A DNA stretch of 64,000 bases from Tomocerus qinae (taxonomy: Eukaryota > Arthropoda > Collembola > Entomobryomorpha > Tomoceridae): positions 83,886,001 to 83,950,000 of the forward strand of contig CM034546.1 in the NCBI GenBank assembly GCA_020055645.1, given 5' to 3'. The notes under the pieces are model-generated. The model did not search any database and had not been told where the DNA came from. It saw nothing but the letters and a program-made list of their open reading frames with translations. Position numbers and translations under genes: made by a program. Every line of letters starts with the position of its first letter. Position 1 is the first letter of the stretch. Positions 42,560-54,318 of this stretch are shown one piece after another.

Positions 42560-43250
42560 ATATATATAGAAACTGAGAATTTATTAAAATTATTTGGAAT
42601 TTTTTGGAATTTATTGGAATTATTTCGAATTTGTTCGAATTTATTCGAATTTATTGGAATTATTTCGAACTTGTTCGAATTTATTGGAATTATTTCGAAC
42701 TTGTTCGAATTTATTGGAATTATTTCGAACTTGTTCGAGTTTATTCCAATTTATTAAAATTATTTCAAATTTATTGGAATTATTTCGAACTTGTTCGAAT
42801 TTATTGGAATTATTTCGAACTTGTTCGAGTTTATTCGAATTTATTAAAACTATTTCAAATTTATTGGAATTATTTCGAACTTGTTCGAATTTATTGGAAT
42901 TATTTCGAACTTGTTCGAGTTTATTCGAATTTATTAAAACTATTTCAAATTTATTGGAATTATTTCGAACTTGTTCGAATTTATTGGAATTATTTCGAAC
43001 TTGTTCGAGTTTATTAAAATTATTTCAAATTTATTGGAATTATTTCGAACTTGTTCGAATTTATTCGAATTTATTAAAATTATTTCAAAATTATTGGAAT
43101 TATTTCGAACTTGTTCGAATTTATTCGAATTTATTAAAATTATTTCAAATTTATTTGAATTATTTCCAACTTGTTCGAATTTGTTGGAATTATTTCGAAT
43201 TTGTTGGAATTATTTCGAATTTGTAGGAATTATTTCGAATTTGTTAATAT
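42560..43250. repeat. AT-rich minisatellite (GAATTATTTCGAACTTGTTC)
   Basis: Built of modules TTTATTGGAATTATTTCGAA, CTTGTTCGAATTTATTCGAA and TTTATTAAAATTATTTCAAA in varying order. Long open frames on the plus strand are by-products of a period divisible by three. Confidence 0.9.
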
Positions 43251-43933
43251 ATTGTTTATTATTATTTATTATATATTATTTATTATATATTTATTATATA
43301 TTATTTATTATATATTTATTATATATTATTTATTATATATTTATTATATATTACAGTTGCCATCACGAATTGAGGATATGGGTATCATAAAAACCGCAGT
43401 CGAAGTCTCTTCTCATTGGTGGATTCAAATTGTTTTTAGCCAATAGGATTGCAGCTTTCAATTACAAAAGAGTTTATTAAAATTATTTCAAATTTATTGG
43501 AATTATTTCGAACTTGTTCGAATTTATTCGAATTTATTAAAATTATTTCAACATTATTGGAATTATTTCGAACTTGTTCGAATTTATTCGAATTTATTAA
43601 AATTATTTCAAATTTATTTGAATTATTTCCAACTTGTTCGAATTTGTTGGAATTATTTCGAATTTGTTGGAATTATTTCGAATTTGTAGGAATTATTTCG
43701 AATTTGTTAATATATTGTTTATTATTATTTATTATATATTATTTATTATATATTTATTATATATTATTTATTATATATTTATTATATATTATTTATTATA
43801 TATTTATTATATATTACAGTTGCCATCACGAATTGAGGATATGGGTATCATAAAAACCGCAGTCGAAGTCTCTTCTCATTGGTGGATTCAAATTGTTTTT
43901 AGCCAATAGGATTGCAGCTTTCAATTACAAAAT
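43008..43933. repeat. Direct 463-bp tandem duplication
   Basis: 43008-43470 and 43471-43933 are nearly identical. Each contains minisatellite modules, a TTATTATATA run, and a unique 110-bp tail (CCATCACGAATTGAGGATAT to TTCAATTACAAAA). The marker TTACAGTTGC occurs at 43351 and 43814. Confidence 0.9.
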
Positions 43934-44384
43934 TTTATATGATTTCCATAAAACACTCCAAGGGGGAATTTTTATTTTTGTTTACTACATTTCATTACAA
44001 CAGCCATAATTGAATACACACATCAATATAGGTATCTAATTTTACGACGATACGAACAAGTTGTATTGACATATGTGTCGATTCCAGCAAATTTAAGCTT
44101 TCAGGTGATGACTGATAAATTTGGTTTTCCATTTAATAAAATAAAGCAGAAAATTCTCTACAAAATAAAAAAAAACTCAAAATTTTAAACCCATTCCTAC
44201 TATTTTTAAAAATTCATTAAAAGTAAGACAGTTATTTTATGCCTTCATAAATTAAAATAAAAATAAACTCTTTAAGTAGCCGAATCCCAACATTGTGAAA
44301 CATCCGAGTAGTCAAACTTTTGTGAAAATTAGTACAATCTTTCTTACACCTTCCAATACGAAACGTATGCAGCTTAGAAATCTT

Positions 44385-45118
44385 TTCCAAACACTTGGAA
44401 ACCATTTCCAAACACTTGGAAACCATTTCCAAACACTTGGAAACCATTTCCAAACACTTGGAAACCATTTCCAAACACTTGGAAACCATTTCCAAACACT
44501 TGGAAACCATTTCCAATGACTTGCAAACCATTTCCAATGACTTGCAAACCATTTCCAATGACTTGCAAACCATTTCCTAACACTTGGAAACCATTTCCTA
44601 ACACTTGGAAACCATTTCCTAACACTTGGAAACCATTTCCTAACACTTGGAAACCATTTCCAAACACTTGGAAACCATTTCCAAACACTTGGAAACCATT
44701 TCCAAACACTTGGAAACCATTTCCAAACACTTGGAAACCATTTCCAAACACTTGGAAACCATTTCCAAACACTTGGAAACCATTTCCAAACACTTGGAAA
44801 CCATTTCCAAACACTTGGAAACCATTTCCAAACACTTGGAAACCATTTCCAAACACTTGGAAACCATTTCCAAACACTTGGAAACCATTTCCTAACACTT
44901 GGAAACCATTTCCTTACACTTGGAAACCATTTCCAAACACTTGGAAACCATTTCCAAACACTTGGAAACCATTTCCAAACACTTGGAAACCATTTCCAAT
45001 GACTTGCAAACCATTTCCAATGACTTGCAAACCATTTCCAATGACTTGCAAACCATTTCCAATGACTTGCAAACCATTTCCAATGACTTGCAAACCATTT
45101 CCAATGACTTGCAAACCG
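44385..45118. repeat. 21-bp self-complementary minisatellite with block-wise variants
   Basis: About 35 units of CCATTTCCAAACACTTGGAAA. Each contains the palindrome TTTCCAA-ACAC-TTGGAAA. Variants CCATTTCCAATGACTTGCAAA (44506-44575, 44995-45115) and CCATTTCCTAACACTTGGAAA (44576-44650) occur in blocks. Several frames on both strands are open only because the period is a multiple of three. A few inverted relic units lie at 46137-46213. Confidence 0.95.
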
Positions 45119-45430
45119 TAAAGTTGTAGGAAAAAGAATTAGAATAAGTCAAATGTCACATATTACATCATAATCATTCCGTTCGTAGTAAGTAGATGCT
45201 GATTAACAGGTCACAGAAACAACAACTTTTAAAAATTGACCTTTGGCCTTGTACCAATTCAAATTTTTGAATATATTACATCATAATCGTTTTGCTTGAA
45301 GTGTGTAGATGCTTATTAATGTCATACAAGGTGTATTGATGCATTTTACCAAGTTAATTTTTGACATTTTTGGAGAACGAATTGGTCTAATATGCAAATG
45401 TGTGATTTGTGTTGATAGATGGCCCAACAA

Positions 45431-46135
45431 ACGACTTTTGTGCCAACATTGCGCTGCTATAGAGCACGAAAGCTAAAGTTAACTGTTATTTGAGTATTTT
45501 ATCCGTAATCAGTGCATTTAATTACCCCAAAATCCAAAATTTAGATTGAATCTGAGGAACTTGACTTTTGCGCTAACATTGCGCTGCTATAGAGCGCGAA
45601 AGCTAAAGTTAACTGTTATTTGAGTATTTTATCCGTAATCAGCGCAATTAATTACCCCAAATCACCAAGTTTGGGTTTAATCTGTGAAACTTGACTTTTG
45701 CGCTAACATTGCGCTGCTTTATAGCGCGAAAGCTAAAGTTAACTCTTATTTTAGTATTTTATCCGTAATCAGCGCATTTAATTACCCCAAAATCCAAAAT
45801 TTAGATTGAATCTGACAAACTTGACTTTTGCGCTAACATTGCGCTGCTATAGAGCGCGAAAGCTAAAGTTAACTGTTATTTGAGTATTTTATCCGTAATC
45901 AGCGCAATTAATTACCCCAAATCACCAAGTTTGGGTTTAATCTGTGAAACTTGACTTTTGCGCGGCCAATGCGCTGCTATGGTGCGCGAAATGTGGGTTT
46001 ATTCGAATTTGAGTATTTTATCCGTAATCAGCGCATTAAATTACCCCAAATCACCAAGTTTGGGTTTAATCTGCGAAACTTGACTTTTGCGCGGCCAATG
46101 CGCTGCTATGGTGCGCGAAAGGTGAGGTTTAATAG
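45431..46135. repeat. 130-bp tandem repeat with alternating A/B types
   Basis: The marker GACTTTTG recurs at 45433, 45563, 45693, 45823, 45953 and 46082, a steady 130-bp period. Type A ends AAATCCAAAATTTAGATTGA and type B ends AAATCACCAAGTTTGGGTTT. The order A-B-A-B-B indicates a dimeric higher-order unit. Each unit holds a GCGCTGCTATAGAGCGCGAA palindrome-like core. Confidence 0.92.
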
Positions 46136-46613
46136 AAGTGTTTGGAAATGGTTTCCAAGTGTTTGAAAATGATTTCCAAGCATTTGGAAATGGTTTCCAA
46201 GTGATTGGAAATGAATTATTTCGGACAATCATGTGTAGGATGTTTACTTAACTGTTAGTTTCATAAACGTCTAAAATACTGAGAGGTTAGATTGATGTGG
46301 TTGCCTTGTATTCCTCTTTACTCAATATCATAGTTTTCACCTTAAGGTTCTAAGTTGCTGGAATCGGCACATATGTATTTATTAATTAAATAAACATGCT
46401 AGAACTAGTAATTAATAAACGGAACTTTGACTGTTCATGCTAGTCGATACAATTTAACCATACTTGGAAGCATAACACGATCTACGATCTAAACAGAATT
46501 GCTAATTGTATTGCATTACATGTATGAGCTGGTGGTTTGTGCTAACCGTAGCCGTAGCTACGCACTGTGCCATTCATGATTGTTCGTATTTTCTTGTTGT
46601 AAAATAGGGTACA

Positions 46614-47146
46614 TTGAGAGTGTTTATAGGTATTCAGATTCAGAGTCATGTAAATCTTAGTCGTTTGGCTCATTTCAAACCGCAATATTTTAAGTGTGAC
46701 ATGAGGAATAAAAAGCCTTTGAGAAGACATTTTCTGAATAATGTAGTGCTTACCGTATTTAAAGATCATAAAACATTCGTTGAAGACCAAACAGAAAGGA
46801 ACGATGCTCGGCAAAATCGTTACCAAATCTATCTGTACTGAATTTCGTTGATGATGCAGCAATAATTGCAAAATCAAGATCTGCTGCTAAGGAATTGTTT
46901 GCAATATCTGTTAATGGATTTACTTCATCAGGATATAAAAAAAGCCCTTCAAATTCAACAGTTATAGTTATTGAAAATGGCAATTTATCCGAAGACAATC
47001 TTGCAATTAGTAATGATATTACAATAGGTGGATTGAAGAAAAACGAAGCAGTGAAATATTTGGATGTAACATATAACCCGAAACAAGTATTTGACGAGAA
47101 CAAGATTTTGAGCAAGATACAAACTTTGTCTAATAGACCCCAATAG
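46614..47146 (+). pseudogene. LINE reverse transcriptase relic in unit 1
   Basis: After a frame change the plus strand reads NFVDDAAIIAKSRSAAKELF, then NSTVIVIENGNLSEDNLAIS and NEAVKYLDVTYNPKQVFDEN. This is the catalytic F-V-D-D box and the following K-Y-L-G-V-T-F-type block of a non-LTR RT (Gly replaced by Asp). The upstream frame 46614-46841 covers the preceding segment with a frameshift. Copies in units 2, 3 and 4 share the same lesions. The minus-strand open frame over the same bases is a shadow. Confidence 0.65.
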
Positions 47147-47552
47147 TCAAGTTTAGAGTGCGCATTGTCGCATTGCTTTTTGAGGGACAACTTATATTTA
47201 CCTATATTGTTTATCCAAAAAGTTTTAGTGTAGAATTTAAAGAATTTACACTCTAAAAAAATTTCAGTCAAATTTGAGTAAACTGAACTCAACAACTGAT
47301 TAAAAAATGCGCCGACTGACATACTGAGTTCATTTTACTCAACCAGATGTGTAAAATTAACTCAACATTGAAGTTTTAATCAATGTTGAGTAAAAATGTG
47401 CAAAAAGTATAACCCTAGCCGAGTACCGAAGTTCTGCTCCTTCGCTAAGCTATTAGCAAACTTTACCACATACCTACATTTACCTGTTAACCAAACGGAA
47501 GGAATAGCATCTAGTTATTCCTAATATGCATGTACTCAATATGTTCAGTAGT

Positions 47553-48024
47553 TGTGTCCGGGGGAATCTAAGAATGAGACTAGCGTGGGAAATAATTTAA
47601 ATCTCAAGCCGGGAACGCTAGAGAAGCCAACGGCGGTTGGCGAGAAGAAAGAGAGAGGCAGTGGCAAACAAGAAGCCGTCCCGTAAGGTCGTACGAGAAC
47701 GATAGCAGAAGCGTGTTGAGCGGAACCACGAGGCTCGAAGAAAATAGTGGATTATAGTTCATTTTCCATTTTGCAATTTATTTTGTGTGAATATTTGTAA
47801 TTTGATTTGAACTTTGTGTGTTAATAAATAGTTAGAAATAACCGATTTTTGTAGTTAGTGAAACTACACATTATTGAGCAGGGCATAGGTTGTCAGTGGC
47901 TCATGATCAGTGTGATCAACGATTAGAGTTGAGTTGAGTTATATTTTAGTAAGTCCACTTAGCTACGTAGTTCTAGGTGTATTTCGGCATAGAATTAGGT
48001 AGAGTGAAGTTGGCCAAAAATACA
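47553..48024 (+). repeat. BEL-2 5' LTR, unit 1 (472 bp)
   Basis: Starts TGTGTCCGGGGGAATC and ends GGCCAAAAATACA, directly before the primer-binding site. The 3' LTR at 53649 matches only its first 328 bp. Confidence 0.85.
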
Positions 48025-48042
48025 TGGTGCCGAAACCCGGGA
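48025..48042 (+). promoter_or_regulatory. BEL-2 primer-binding site, tRNA-Phe (unit 1)
   Basis: TGGTGCCGAAACCCGGGA is the complement of the 3' end of eukaryotic tRNA-Phe (...CCCGGGTTTCGGCA plus CCA). The unit-2 copy is at 55730-55747. Confidence 0.85.
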
Positions 48043-48121
48043 GCAATCAGTGACTTTTGATTCAAAAAGTGAAAATTGAGTTTTTTGACTGTTGACTATC
48101 AATTGTGTGTGATATTCAGCC

Positions 48122-51100
48122 ATGGCTACTGGAAGAAGTGATGCTGTTAGGCAGAGCCGAAGACGTGCTGGACAGTTACCGGAGTTTGGCATGCTAGAAG
48201 GAGGTCGCCGACAGAGAACAGAGGATTTGGAGCAGCCAGCACAAGGCGTGGCAGTTAATACTCCGGTCAACGGTGGTCGACGTAATACCCCCTCAAGAGC
48301 AGGAAGTGTCAAAACGGGAAGTGGTTCATCGACGACGACGACTACTAGCAAATCTTCACGAAGAATCCTTGAAGCCGAGTTACAGACGGAGGAGGAGCTT
48401 CTTCGATTGGAGGAGGAGATGCTTGCGCGACGTAAGAAAATCGTAGAGAAAAGACTCGCCCTGCAGAGAGCCCGTATCGAAGGTGAAGAAAAGGATAGTC
48501 AAGAGCTGAGCTCAGAGGAAGACTATCAGACAGTTGACGTTGGCGGGGAGGAAGACGAAGAGGGCTCTAGAGTGGAGAATTGGGTCAATGAACAAGAGAA
48601 CCCCCCTCTAGGTGATCCGAATCCAGTGGCCACCATAGCACCAGTGGAAGGAGGTAATGTAGCCATAGATATGATGGTACAAGCAATAAGTGCACTTACC
48701 GATCTCCAAGTGAAGAATAGTCAAGGAGCTGACTTTAAAAGTTTTGTGACGCGACAATCTGTGGAAAAGGATCTACCCGTGTTTTCTGGGGCAGCTGAGG
48801 AATGGCCGTCATTCATTGAAGAATACACGAGTACGACCGAATTATGTAAGTTTACAGATTCTGAAAATTTACGACGATTAAGAAAATGCCTTAAGGGTAA
48901 GGCGAAGGAGGCAGTTGTGTCAATGATGACACTGCCAGCTAACGTACCAAGAGTGATTGAGGCTCTAAAGATGAACTTTGGACAACCTCGACTAATAGTG
49001 CAGTCACTAGTGACTAAAGTGAAAAGTTTGCCAACCTTGAGAGATGACCGACCTCAGTTGACTATAGACATGGCCAATGCGGTTCGGAATTTGGTGGCTA
49101 CGATGGTGAGTGTGGGGAATTTAGGCCATATGTCTAATCCTCAATTAATGGATGAATTAGCTGTAAAGTTGCCGGCATCGATGAGAGGCAGTTGGGCACG
49201 AGCAGCAATTGAGAAAAAGTCAGATGTGAGTTTGTCTGATTTTTCAACATGGTTAGATCAGAGGGCGGAAGAGGCCAACCTCTATCGAAATATTACCACT
49301 GAGAAGCAAGAACCAACTCGAGACGATGGGCAGAAGAGCCAGAAAAGAAATCGGAGGAAAGGAGTCTTTGCAACCAGTGATGAGAAAAGTGAAACCAGTG
49401 ACGATGGACCTTGTTTGTGTTGTGATAAAAATCACATCCTCAAAAAGTGTCGAGAGTTCATCAAAATGCGCGTGAAAGATAGATTGGCTTTAGCCAAGAA
49501 CAAGAGGCTTTGTTTCAAGTGCCTAAAGTCTGGTCACAGGTCTGATCAGTGTGATGATGATGAAAGTTGTGGCAAGGACGGATGTCAGAAGCCACACAGC
49601 CGATATCTGCATTTGGTGAAGAAGCCAGTTGCAGAAAAGTCAAAGCCCGATGCTGAAAAATCCGAAGAGATTTCAGAGGCAGTCTGCATTAGTCACCTTC
49701 TAGGTGAAACTGTGTTACTGTGTGTGTTACCTGTAACTCTGCGTGGGCCGAAAGGAAAAATTAAAACATTTGCCATGTTGGACACCGCATCAACAGTGAC
49801 AATGATTTCCGAGGAGGCGGCCACGGCGCTCAAATTAGATGGCCCGAAGACGGAGCTAAATCTAAATTGGATGGATTCTACTACCAGAAGAGAGAGGGAC
49901 GTAATGAACGTGTCTGTAGAAATTTCTGGTGTCGACGAAGAAATGAAATACATAATGAAAAATGTAAAAGTGAAAAAGGATTTGAAGCTGCGTGTTCAAT
50001 CCCTGGATATGAAAAAGTTGAGTCAGAAATGGAAGCATTTGTGTGATGTCAACGTTGAGTCTTTCCGAAATGCAAGGCCGCATATTTTAATTGGACAAGA
50101 CAACAATCAATTTCTGAGATTGTACGAGACCGTTGAAGGCCCGCCTAACGCTCCTTGTGCTTCGAGAACCAAATTAGGCTGGGTAGTGCACGGGACTGAT
50201 TCAAATTTATGTGGAAATAAATCTGAAGACTTTGTTAGTCACATTTCCCATCGAGAGAAAAAAGACGAAGCTTTGCATGGACTAGTGAAGGAGTTTTTTA
50301 AAACTGAAACCTTCGGTGTAAACCTGAAAGCAGAGAAGCCGCGGTCGAAGGAGGACATACGAGCTCGTCGTATTATAGATGAAAATGTTGTTCGTGTGGA
50401 TGACCGTTGGGAGACTGCCCTGTTGTGGAGAAGAGATGATGTGAAACTTCCTGAGAGCAAATTAGCTGCTGAACAGATGGATCGTGACAAGCAATTCGCC
50501 GACGAATATTGTCAAAAATTGATCGATTATGAAGCAAAGGGGTACACGAGAAGACTGTCAAAGGAGGAAGCGGATATTCAGACGAATAAGACGTGGTACT
50601 TGCCTCACTTTGGAGTCACTAACCCCAACAAACCAGGAAAGCTCCGGCTGGTTTTCGACGCTGCGGCCAAGAGTAACGGAGTGAGCCTGAATGATGAATT
50701 GTTGACCGGACCGGATATGCTATGCTCACTGGTGGGAGTCCTTCTGAAGTTCAGGGAACGAAGAATTGGATTTTCGGGTGACATAGCTGAAATGTTCCAT
50801 CAGGTGAGAGTGAAAACTGAAGATAGAAAAGCCCAGCGATTTCTCTGGCGAGGAAAAGATCGTGGTCGACCTCCAGACACCTGGGAGATGAACGTGATGA
50901 CGTTTGGTGCCGCCTGCTCACCAACGCTAGCCCAAGCTGTCAAGAACAAAAATGCTGAAGAGTTTCGAGCTGAGTTTCCTGGTGCAGTCGACGCAATAGT
51001 CAGTCAACACTACGTTGATGACTATCTGGATAGTGTGGATAGTGAGGAGCAAGCTATTCAAAAAATCCGTGATGTGACAGAGGTCCACAGGAGAGGAGGA

Positions 51101-51349
51101 TTCAAGATTACTAAGTGGATTAGTAATTCTAAGAAAGTACTTGAAGAAATCGTAGCGAAGGAAGAATTGGGAAGCAGCCGTCTGGAGGAAGTCAAGAATC
51201 TTGATATGGAATCAGATTTCAAAATTGAACGTGTCCTAGGCCTGCGTTGGAACCCTAATTCTGATGTTTTCGAATTTGCTACTAATTTTGCAAAAGTTGA
51301 CAAGACTATTGTTACGGGAAGTAGATACCTACAAAGAGGGAAATGCTGA
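48122..51349 (+). CDS. gag-pol: BEL-2 gag-protease-RT, long intact frame (1075 aa), unit 1
   Basis: Starts MATGRSDAVRQSRRRAG. Residues 78-125 form a Glu/Arg-rich coiled coil. LPVFSGAAEEWPSFIEEY (about 218-235) starts the DUF1759 gag core. Two zinc knuckles follow, CLCCDKNHILKKC (about 430) and CFKCLKSGHRSDQC (about 463). The protease has FAMLDTASTVTMIS (about 550). RT has LRLVFDAAAKSNGVSLNDEL, LTGPDML and catalytic YVDDYLDS (about 963). The frame ends at a frameshift where RNase H should follow (TKREMLKLVMSIFDP in the next frame). The frameshift is shared with unit 2, so the element was already defective before duplication, or it uses frameshifting. Confidence 0.93.
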   Translation: MATGRSDAVRQSRRRAGQLPEFGMLEGGRRQRTEDLEQPAQGVAVNTPVNGGRRNTPSRAGSVKTGSGSSTTTTTSKSSRRILEAELQTEEELLRLEEEMLARRKKIVEKRLALQRARIEGEEKDSQELSSEEDYQTVDVGGEEDEEGSRVENWVNEQENPPLGDPNPVATIAPVEGGNVAIDMMVQAISALTDLQVKNSQGADFKSFVTRQSVEKDLPVFSGAAEEWPSFIEEYTSTTELCKFTDSENLRRLRKCLKGKAKEAVVSMMTLPANVPRVIEALKMNFGQPRLIVQSLVTKVKSLPTLRDDRPQLTIDMANAVRNLVATMVSVGNLGHMSNPQLMDELAVKLPASMRGSWARAAIEKKSDVSLSDFSTWLDQRAEEANLYRNITTEKQEPTRDDGQKSQKRNRRKGVFATSDEKSETSDDGPCLCCDKNHILKKCREFIKMRVKDRLALAKNKRLCFKCLKSGHRSDQCDDDESCGKDGCQKPHSRYLHLVKKPVAEKSKPDAEKSEEISEAVCISHLLGETVLLCVLPVTLRGPKGKIKTFAMLDTASTVTMISEEAATALKLDGPKTELNLNWMDSTTRRERDVMNVSVEISGVDEEMKYIMKNVKVKKDLKLRVQSLDMKKLSQKWKHLCDVNVESFRNARPHILIGQDNNQFLRLYETVEGPPNAPCASRTKLGWVVHGTDSNLCGNKSEDFVSHISHREKKDEALHGLVKEFFKTETFGVNLKAEKPRSKEDIRARRIIDENVVRVDDRWETALLWRRDDVKLPESKLAAEQMDRDKQFADEYCQKLIDYEAKGYTRRLSKEEADIQTNKTWYLPHFGVTNPNKPGKLRLVFDAAAKSNGVSLNDELLTGPDMLCSLVGVLLKFRERRIGFSGDIAEMFHQVRVKTEDRKAQRFLWRGKDRGRPPDTWEMNVMTFGAACSPTLAQAVKNKNAEEFRAEFPGAVDAIVSQHYVDDYLDSVDSEEQAIQKIRDVTEVHRRGGFKITKWISNSKKVLEEIVAKEELGSSRLEEVKNLDMESDFKIERVLGLRWNPNSDVFEFATNFAKVDKTIVTGSRYLQRGKC

Positions 51350-53782
51350 AACTCGTTATGTCAATCTTCGACCCGGTTGGATTTCTGTGTCCTTTCATTA
51401 TGCGGGCGAAGATACTATTGCAAGAAGTTTGGCGAGCCGGAATTGGTTGGGATGACCAATTAACCGAAGACTTGAACGAGAAGTGGCAGTCGTGGATCAA
51501 GGATTTGCAGGACATATGTTATGTGAAGATTCCACGATGCTACAGCAAACGAATAGAGAAAGCACAGTCAGTTCAGTTGCACGTTTTTGTGATGCTTCGT
51601 CACAAGCCTTTGCTGCTGTCGCTTACCTGAGGATTGATGTCGGAGGAGCCGTAGAAGTTGTAATCTGCGCGGCAAAATCTGGAGTGGCACCCCTGAAGCC
51701 AATTTCCATCCCAAGGTTGGAGTTGCAAGCTGCCGTGATGGGGACGAGACTGGCCACAACATTAAAAGAAGAACATCGAATGAAATTCGATTGTGTGCAT
51801 TTTTGGAGCGACTCTCGGACTGTTCTATGCTGGATCCGTTCTGACGCTCGCAAATATAAACCATTCGTCAGTCATAGGATTGGAGAGATCCTGGAGACTT
51901 CGGAAGTGAACGAATGGCATTGGGTCCCTACTGGTGAAAATGTTGCGGATGAGGCGACGAGGGACTCTATGGAAAATGATCTGACTGAGAGAAGTCGTTG
52001 GATCAACGGGCCACAATTTCTGCTCGAACCTGAATGTGAGTGGCCAAGGGAAAAGGAGATATCTCTTCAGACGGGGAGTCTCAGAAGAAATAAAATCGAC
52101 GGAGTACGTACTTGCAGCTGACCATGAAGATTGGATCTCCTGGTATCTGGCAAAGTACTCTACCTGGACTGGACTTGTGAGAGTGACAGCTTGGGTCCTT
52201 CGCTTCAAGAGCAATTGTAAATCGAAGAAGTCGGAGAGGATGCTGAGAAAGTCACTATTGCCGTCTGAATGTGAAGCAGCAGAGATTGTTCTGACGAGGA
52301 TTTCTCAGTGGCAATCGTTTGCTACTGAAATCAGACATTTGCTTAAAGGGAAGCCGATACCAAAAGAGAGTCGGCTAAATACTTTCAAGATTTTTCTGGA
52401 CGACAATCAAGTATTGAGACTTAGTGGAATGACTGTCAAATCTCCAGAATTATCATTTGACACGAGGCAGCCAATTGTGTTGGACCCGAAGAATATCTGC
52501 ACCCGGCTGATAATTCAAGATTGTCATGTTCGAGCGAGACACCATGGCCAGGAAGCTGTAGTTAACCAATTACAGCAGACGTATTGGATCCTGAATGTCA
52601 GGACTGCAGTGAAGAGTTCCTGGAATAACTGTCAAGAGTGTAAGATATCAAGAGCTATCCCAAGAAATCCTGAGATGGGGGATTTACCTGAAATTCGAGT
52701 AACGAGAGCTGAAAGACCCTTTTCAGTGACGGGCGTCGACTACTTCGGGCCCATGGAAGTCACTATTGGGCGAAGACGAGAAAAGAGGTATGGTGTGCTA
52801 TTCACGTGCCTTGCTACCAGAGCAGTGCACCTGGAATTAGTTAATTCCCTCTCTACCGACTCATGTATCATGGCGATTCGGAGGATGATCGGGAGGAGAG
52901 GAAACCCAACCAAGATGTATTCCGACAACGGAACGAATTTTCGAGGAGCAGATGCGGTACTTCGAAAATCAATTTAGGAATTGGACGAAAAGACGATCAT
53001 GGAAGATCTGATTCCCCGTGGAATAGAGTGGCATTTCATTGCACCCTCTTCCCCATTTATGGGAGGGGCGTGGGAGCGGCTAGTGAAGTCAGTGAAGATC
53101 GCCCTAAAAGCTACGTTGAAGGAACGTGCCCCGAAGGAGGAGACCCTTCAAACTCTTTTAATTGAAGCTGAGAGTGTCGTGAACAGCCGTCCACTGACAC
53201 ACGTATCAATAGACCCGGATGATGAACCGGCCCTGACGCCCTACAATTTTCTGATTGGGACGTCTACCATAGCAGCAGCCCCAGGAATGTTTTCGGATGA
53301 CGAATTTTATCTCCGTAAACAATGGAGAGTTGCTCAGAGACTAGCGGATATGTTTTGGCGGCGCTGGATTGCTGAATATTTGCCGTCATTAACTCGGAGG
53401 AAAAAATGGCATCGGACTACAGATCCAGTTGAAAGTTGGGGATCTGGTGATTATCGCGGATGGGAACCTGGAAAGAGGATTCTGGCCCAGAGGGAAGATT
53501 GTCGCCACCTACCCAGGAAAGGACTGTGTCGTACGAGTGGTGGATGTCAAGACCAGCACCGGAATACTTCGGAGACCCGTTGGCAAGTTATGCGTTTTGG
53601 ATATCGCTAGGAGAGTGGACAAAACCAGTTCTGCCACTGGGGGGAGTATGTGTCCGGGGGAATCTAAGAATGAGACTAGCGTGGGAAATAATTTAAATCT
53701 CAAGCCGGGAACGCTAGAGAAGCCAACGGCGGTTGGCGAGAAGAAAGAGAGAGGCAGTGGCAAACAAGAAGCCGTCCCGTAA
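51343..53782 (+). pseudogene. pol: BEL-2 RNase H, integrase and DUF5641, broken, unit 1
   Basis: RT-RNase H connection SIFDPVGFLCPFI. RNase H with SRTVLCWI and NVADEATR. Integrase zinc region ARHHGQEAVVNQLQQTYW with CQEC. Core VDYFGPM and YSDNGTNFRGAD, then GGAWERLVKSV. DUF5641 strand KVGDLVIIADGNLERGFWPR. Lesions unique to this copy: a T-run shortening near 51588 and a G-run shortening near 52075. Lesions shared with unit 2: frameshift near 51345, in-frame TAG at 52975 between the second Asp and the Glu of the integrase triad, and a frame change near 53430. The last frame runs into the 3' LTR. Confidence 0.9.
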
Positions 53783-53976
53783 GGTCGTACGAGAACGATA
53801 GCAGAAGCGTGTTGAGCGGAACCACGAGGCTCGAAGAAAATAGTGGATTATAGTTCATTTTCCATTTTGCAATTTATTTTGTGTGAATATTTGTAATTTG
53901 ATTTGAACTTTGTGTGTTAATAAATAGTTAGAAATAACTGATTTTTGTAGTTAGTGAAACTACACATTATTGAGCA
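53649..53976 (+). repeat. BEL-2 3' LTR, unit 1, truncated at the duplication junction (328 bp)
   Basis: Preceded by a GGGGGGAGTA polypurine tract. Lacks the last 144 bp of the 5' LTR. At ATTATTGAGCA it passes directly into the start of unit 2 (CTATTTTTGTTTACTAC). Confidence 0.88.
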
Positions 53977-54318
53977 CTATTTTTGTTTACTACATTTCAT
54001 TACAACAGCCATAATTGAATACACACATCAATATAGGTATCTAATTTTACGACGATACGAACAAGTTGTATTGACATATGTATTTATTAATTAAATAAAC
54101 ATGCTAGAACTAGTAATTAATAAACGGAACTTTGACTGTTCATGCTAGTCGATACAATTTAACCATACTTGGAAGCATAACACGATCTACGATCTAAACA
54201 GAATTGCTAATTGTATTGCATTACATGTATGAGCTGGTGGTTTGTGCTAACCGTAGCCGTAGCTACGCACTGTGCCATTCATGATTGTTCGTATTTTCTT
54301 GTTGTAAAATAGGGTACA

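Larger units (their letters stand above)
43972..53976. repeat. Tandem duplication unit 1 (10.0 kb, with minisatellite block and BEL-2)
   Basis: Begins at TATTTTTGTTTACTACATTT and ends inside the 3' LTR of BEL-2 (ATTATTGAGCA). Units 2-4 repeat it directly but lack 44076-46375. The missing block is bordered by ACATATGT at both sides (44069 and 46369), a microhomology deletion signature. Confidence 0.85.

Noticed and set aside
42594..43853. Several 90-210-codon frames
   Set aside because: All are translations of the AT-rich minisatellite in different frames.
44374..45152. Open frames on both strands of the 21-bp array
   Set aside because: Five or more frames are open at once because the period is divisible by three; the products are 7-residue repeats.
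46759..47322. 187-codon minus-strand frame, repeated in units 2 and 3
   Set aside because: The plus strand of the same bases encodes a recognisable reverse transcriptase block with FVDD, so the minus frame is a shadow.
51343..51360. Programmed ribosomal frameshift in BEL-2
   Set aside because: No slippery heptamer or downstream pseudoknot was recognised, and BEL elements normally use one continuous frame. A decay lesion is simpler.
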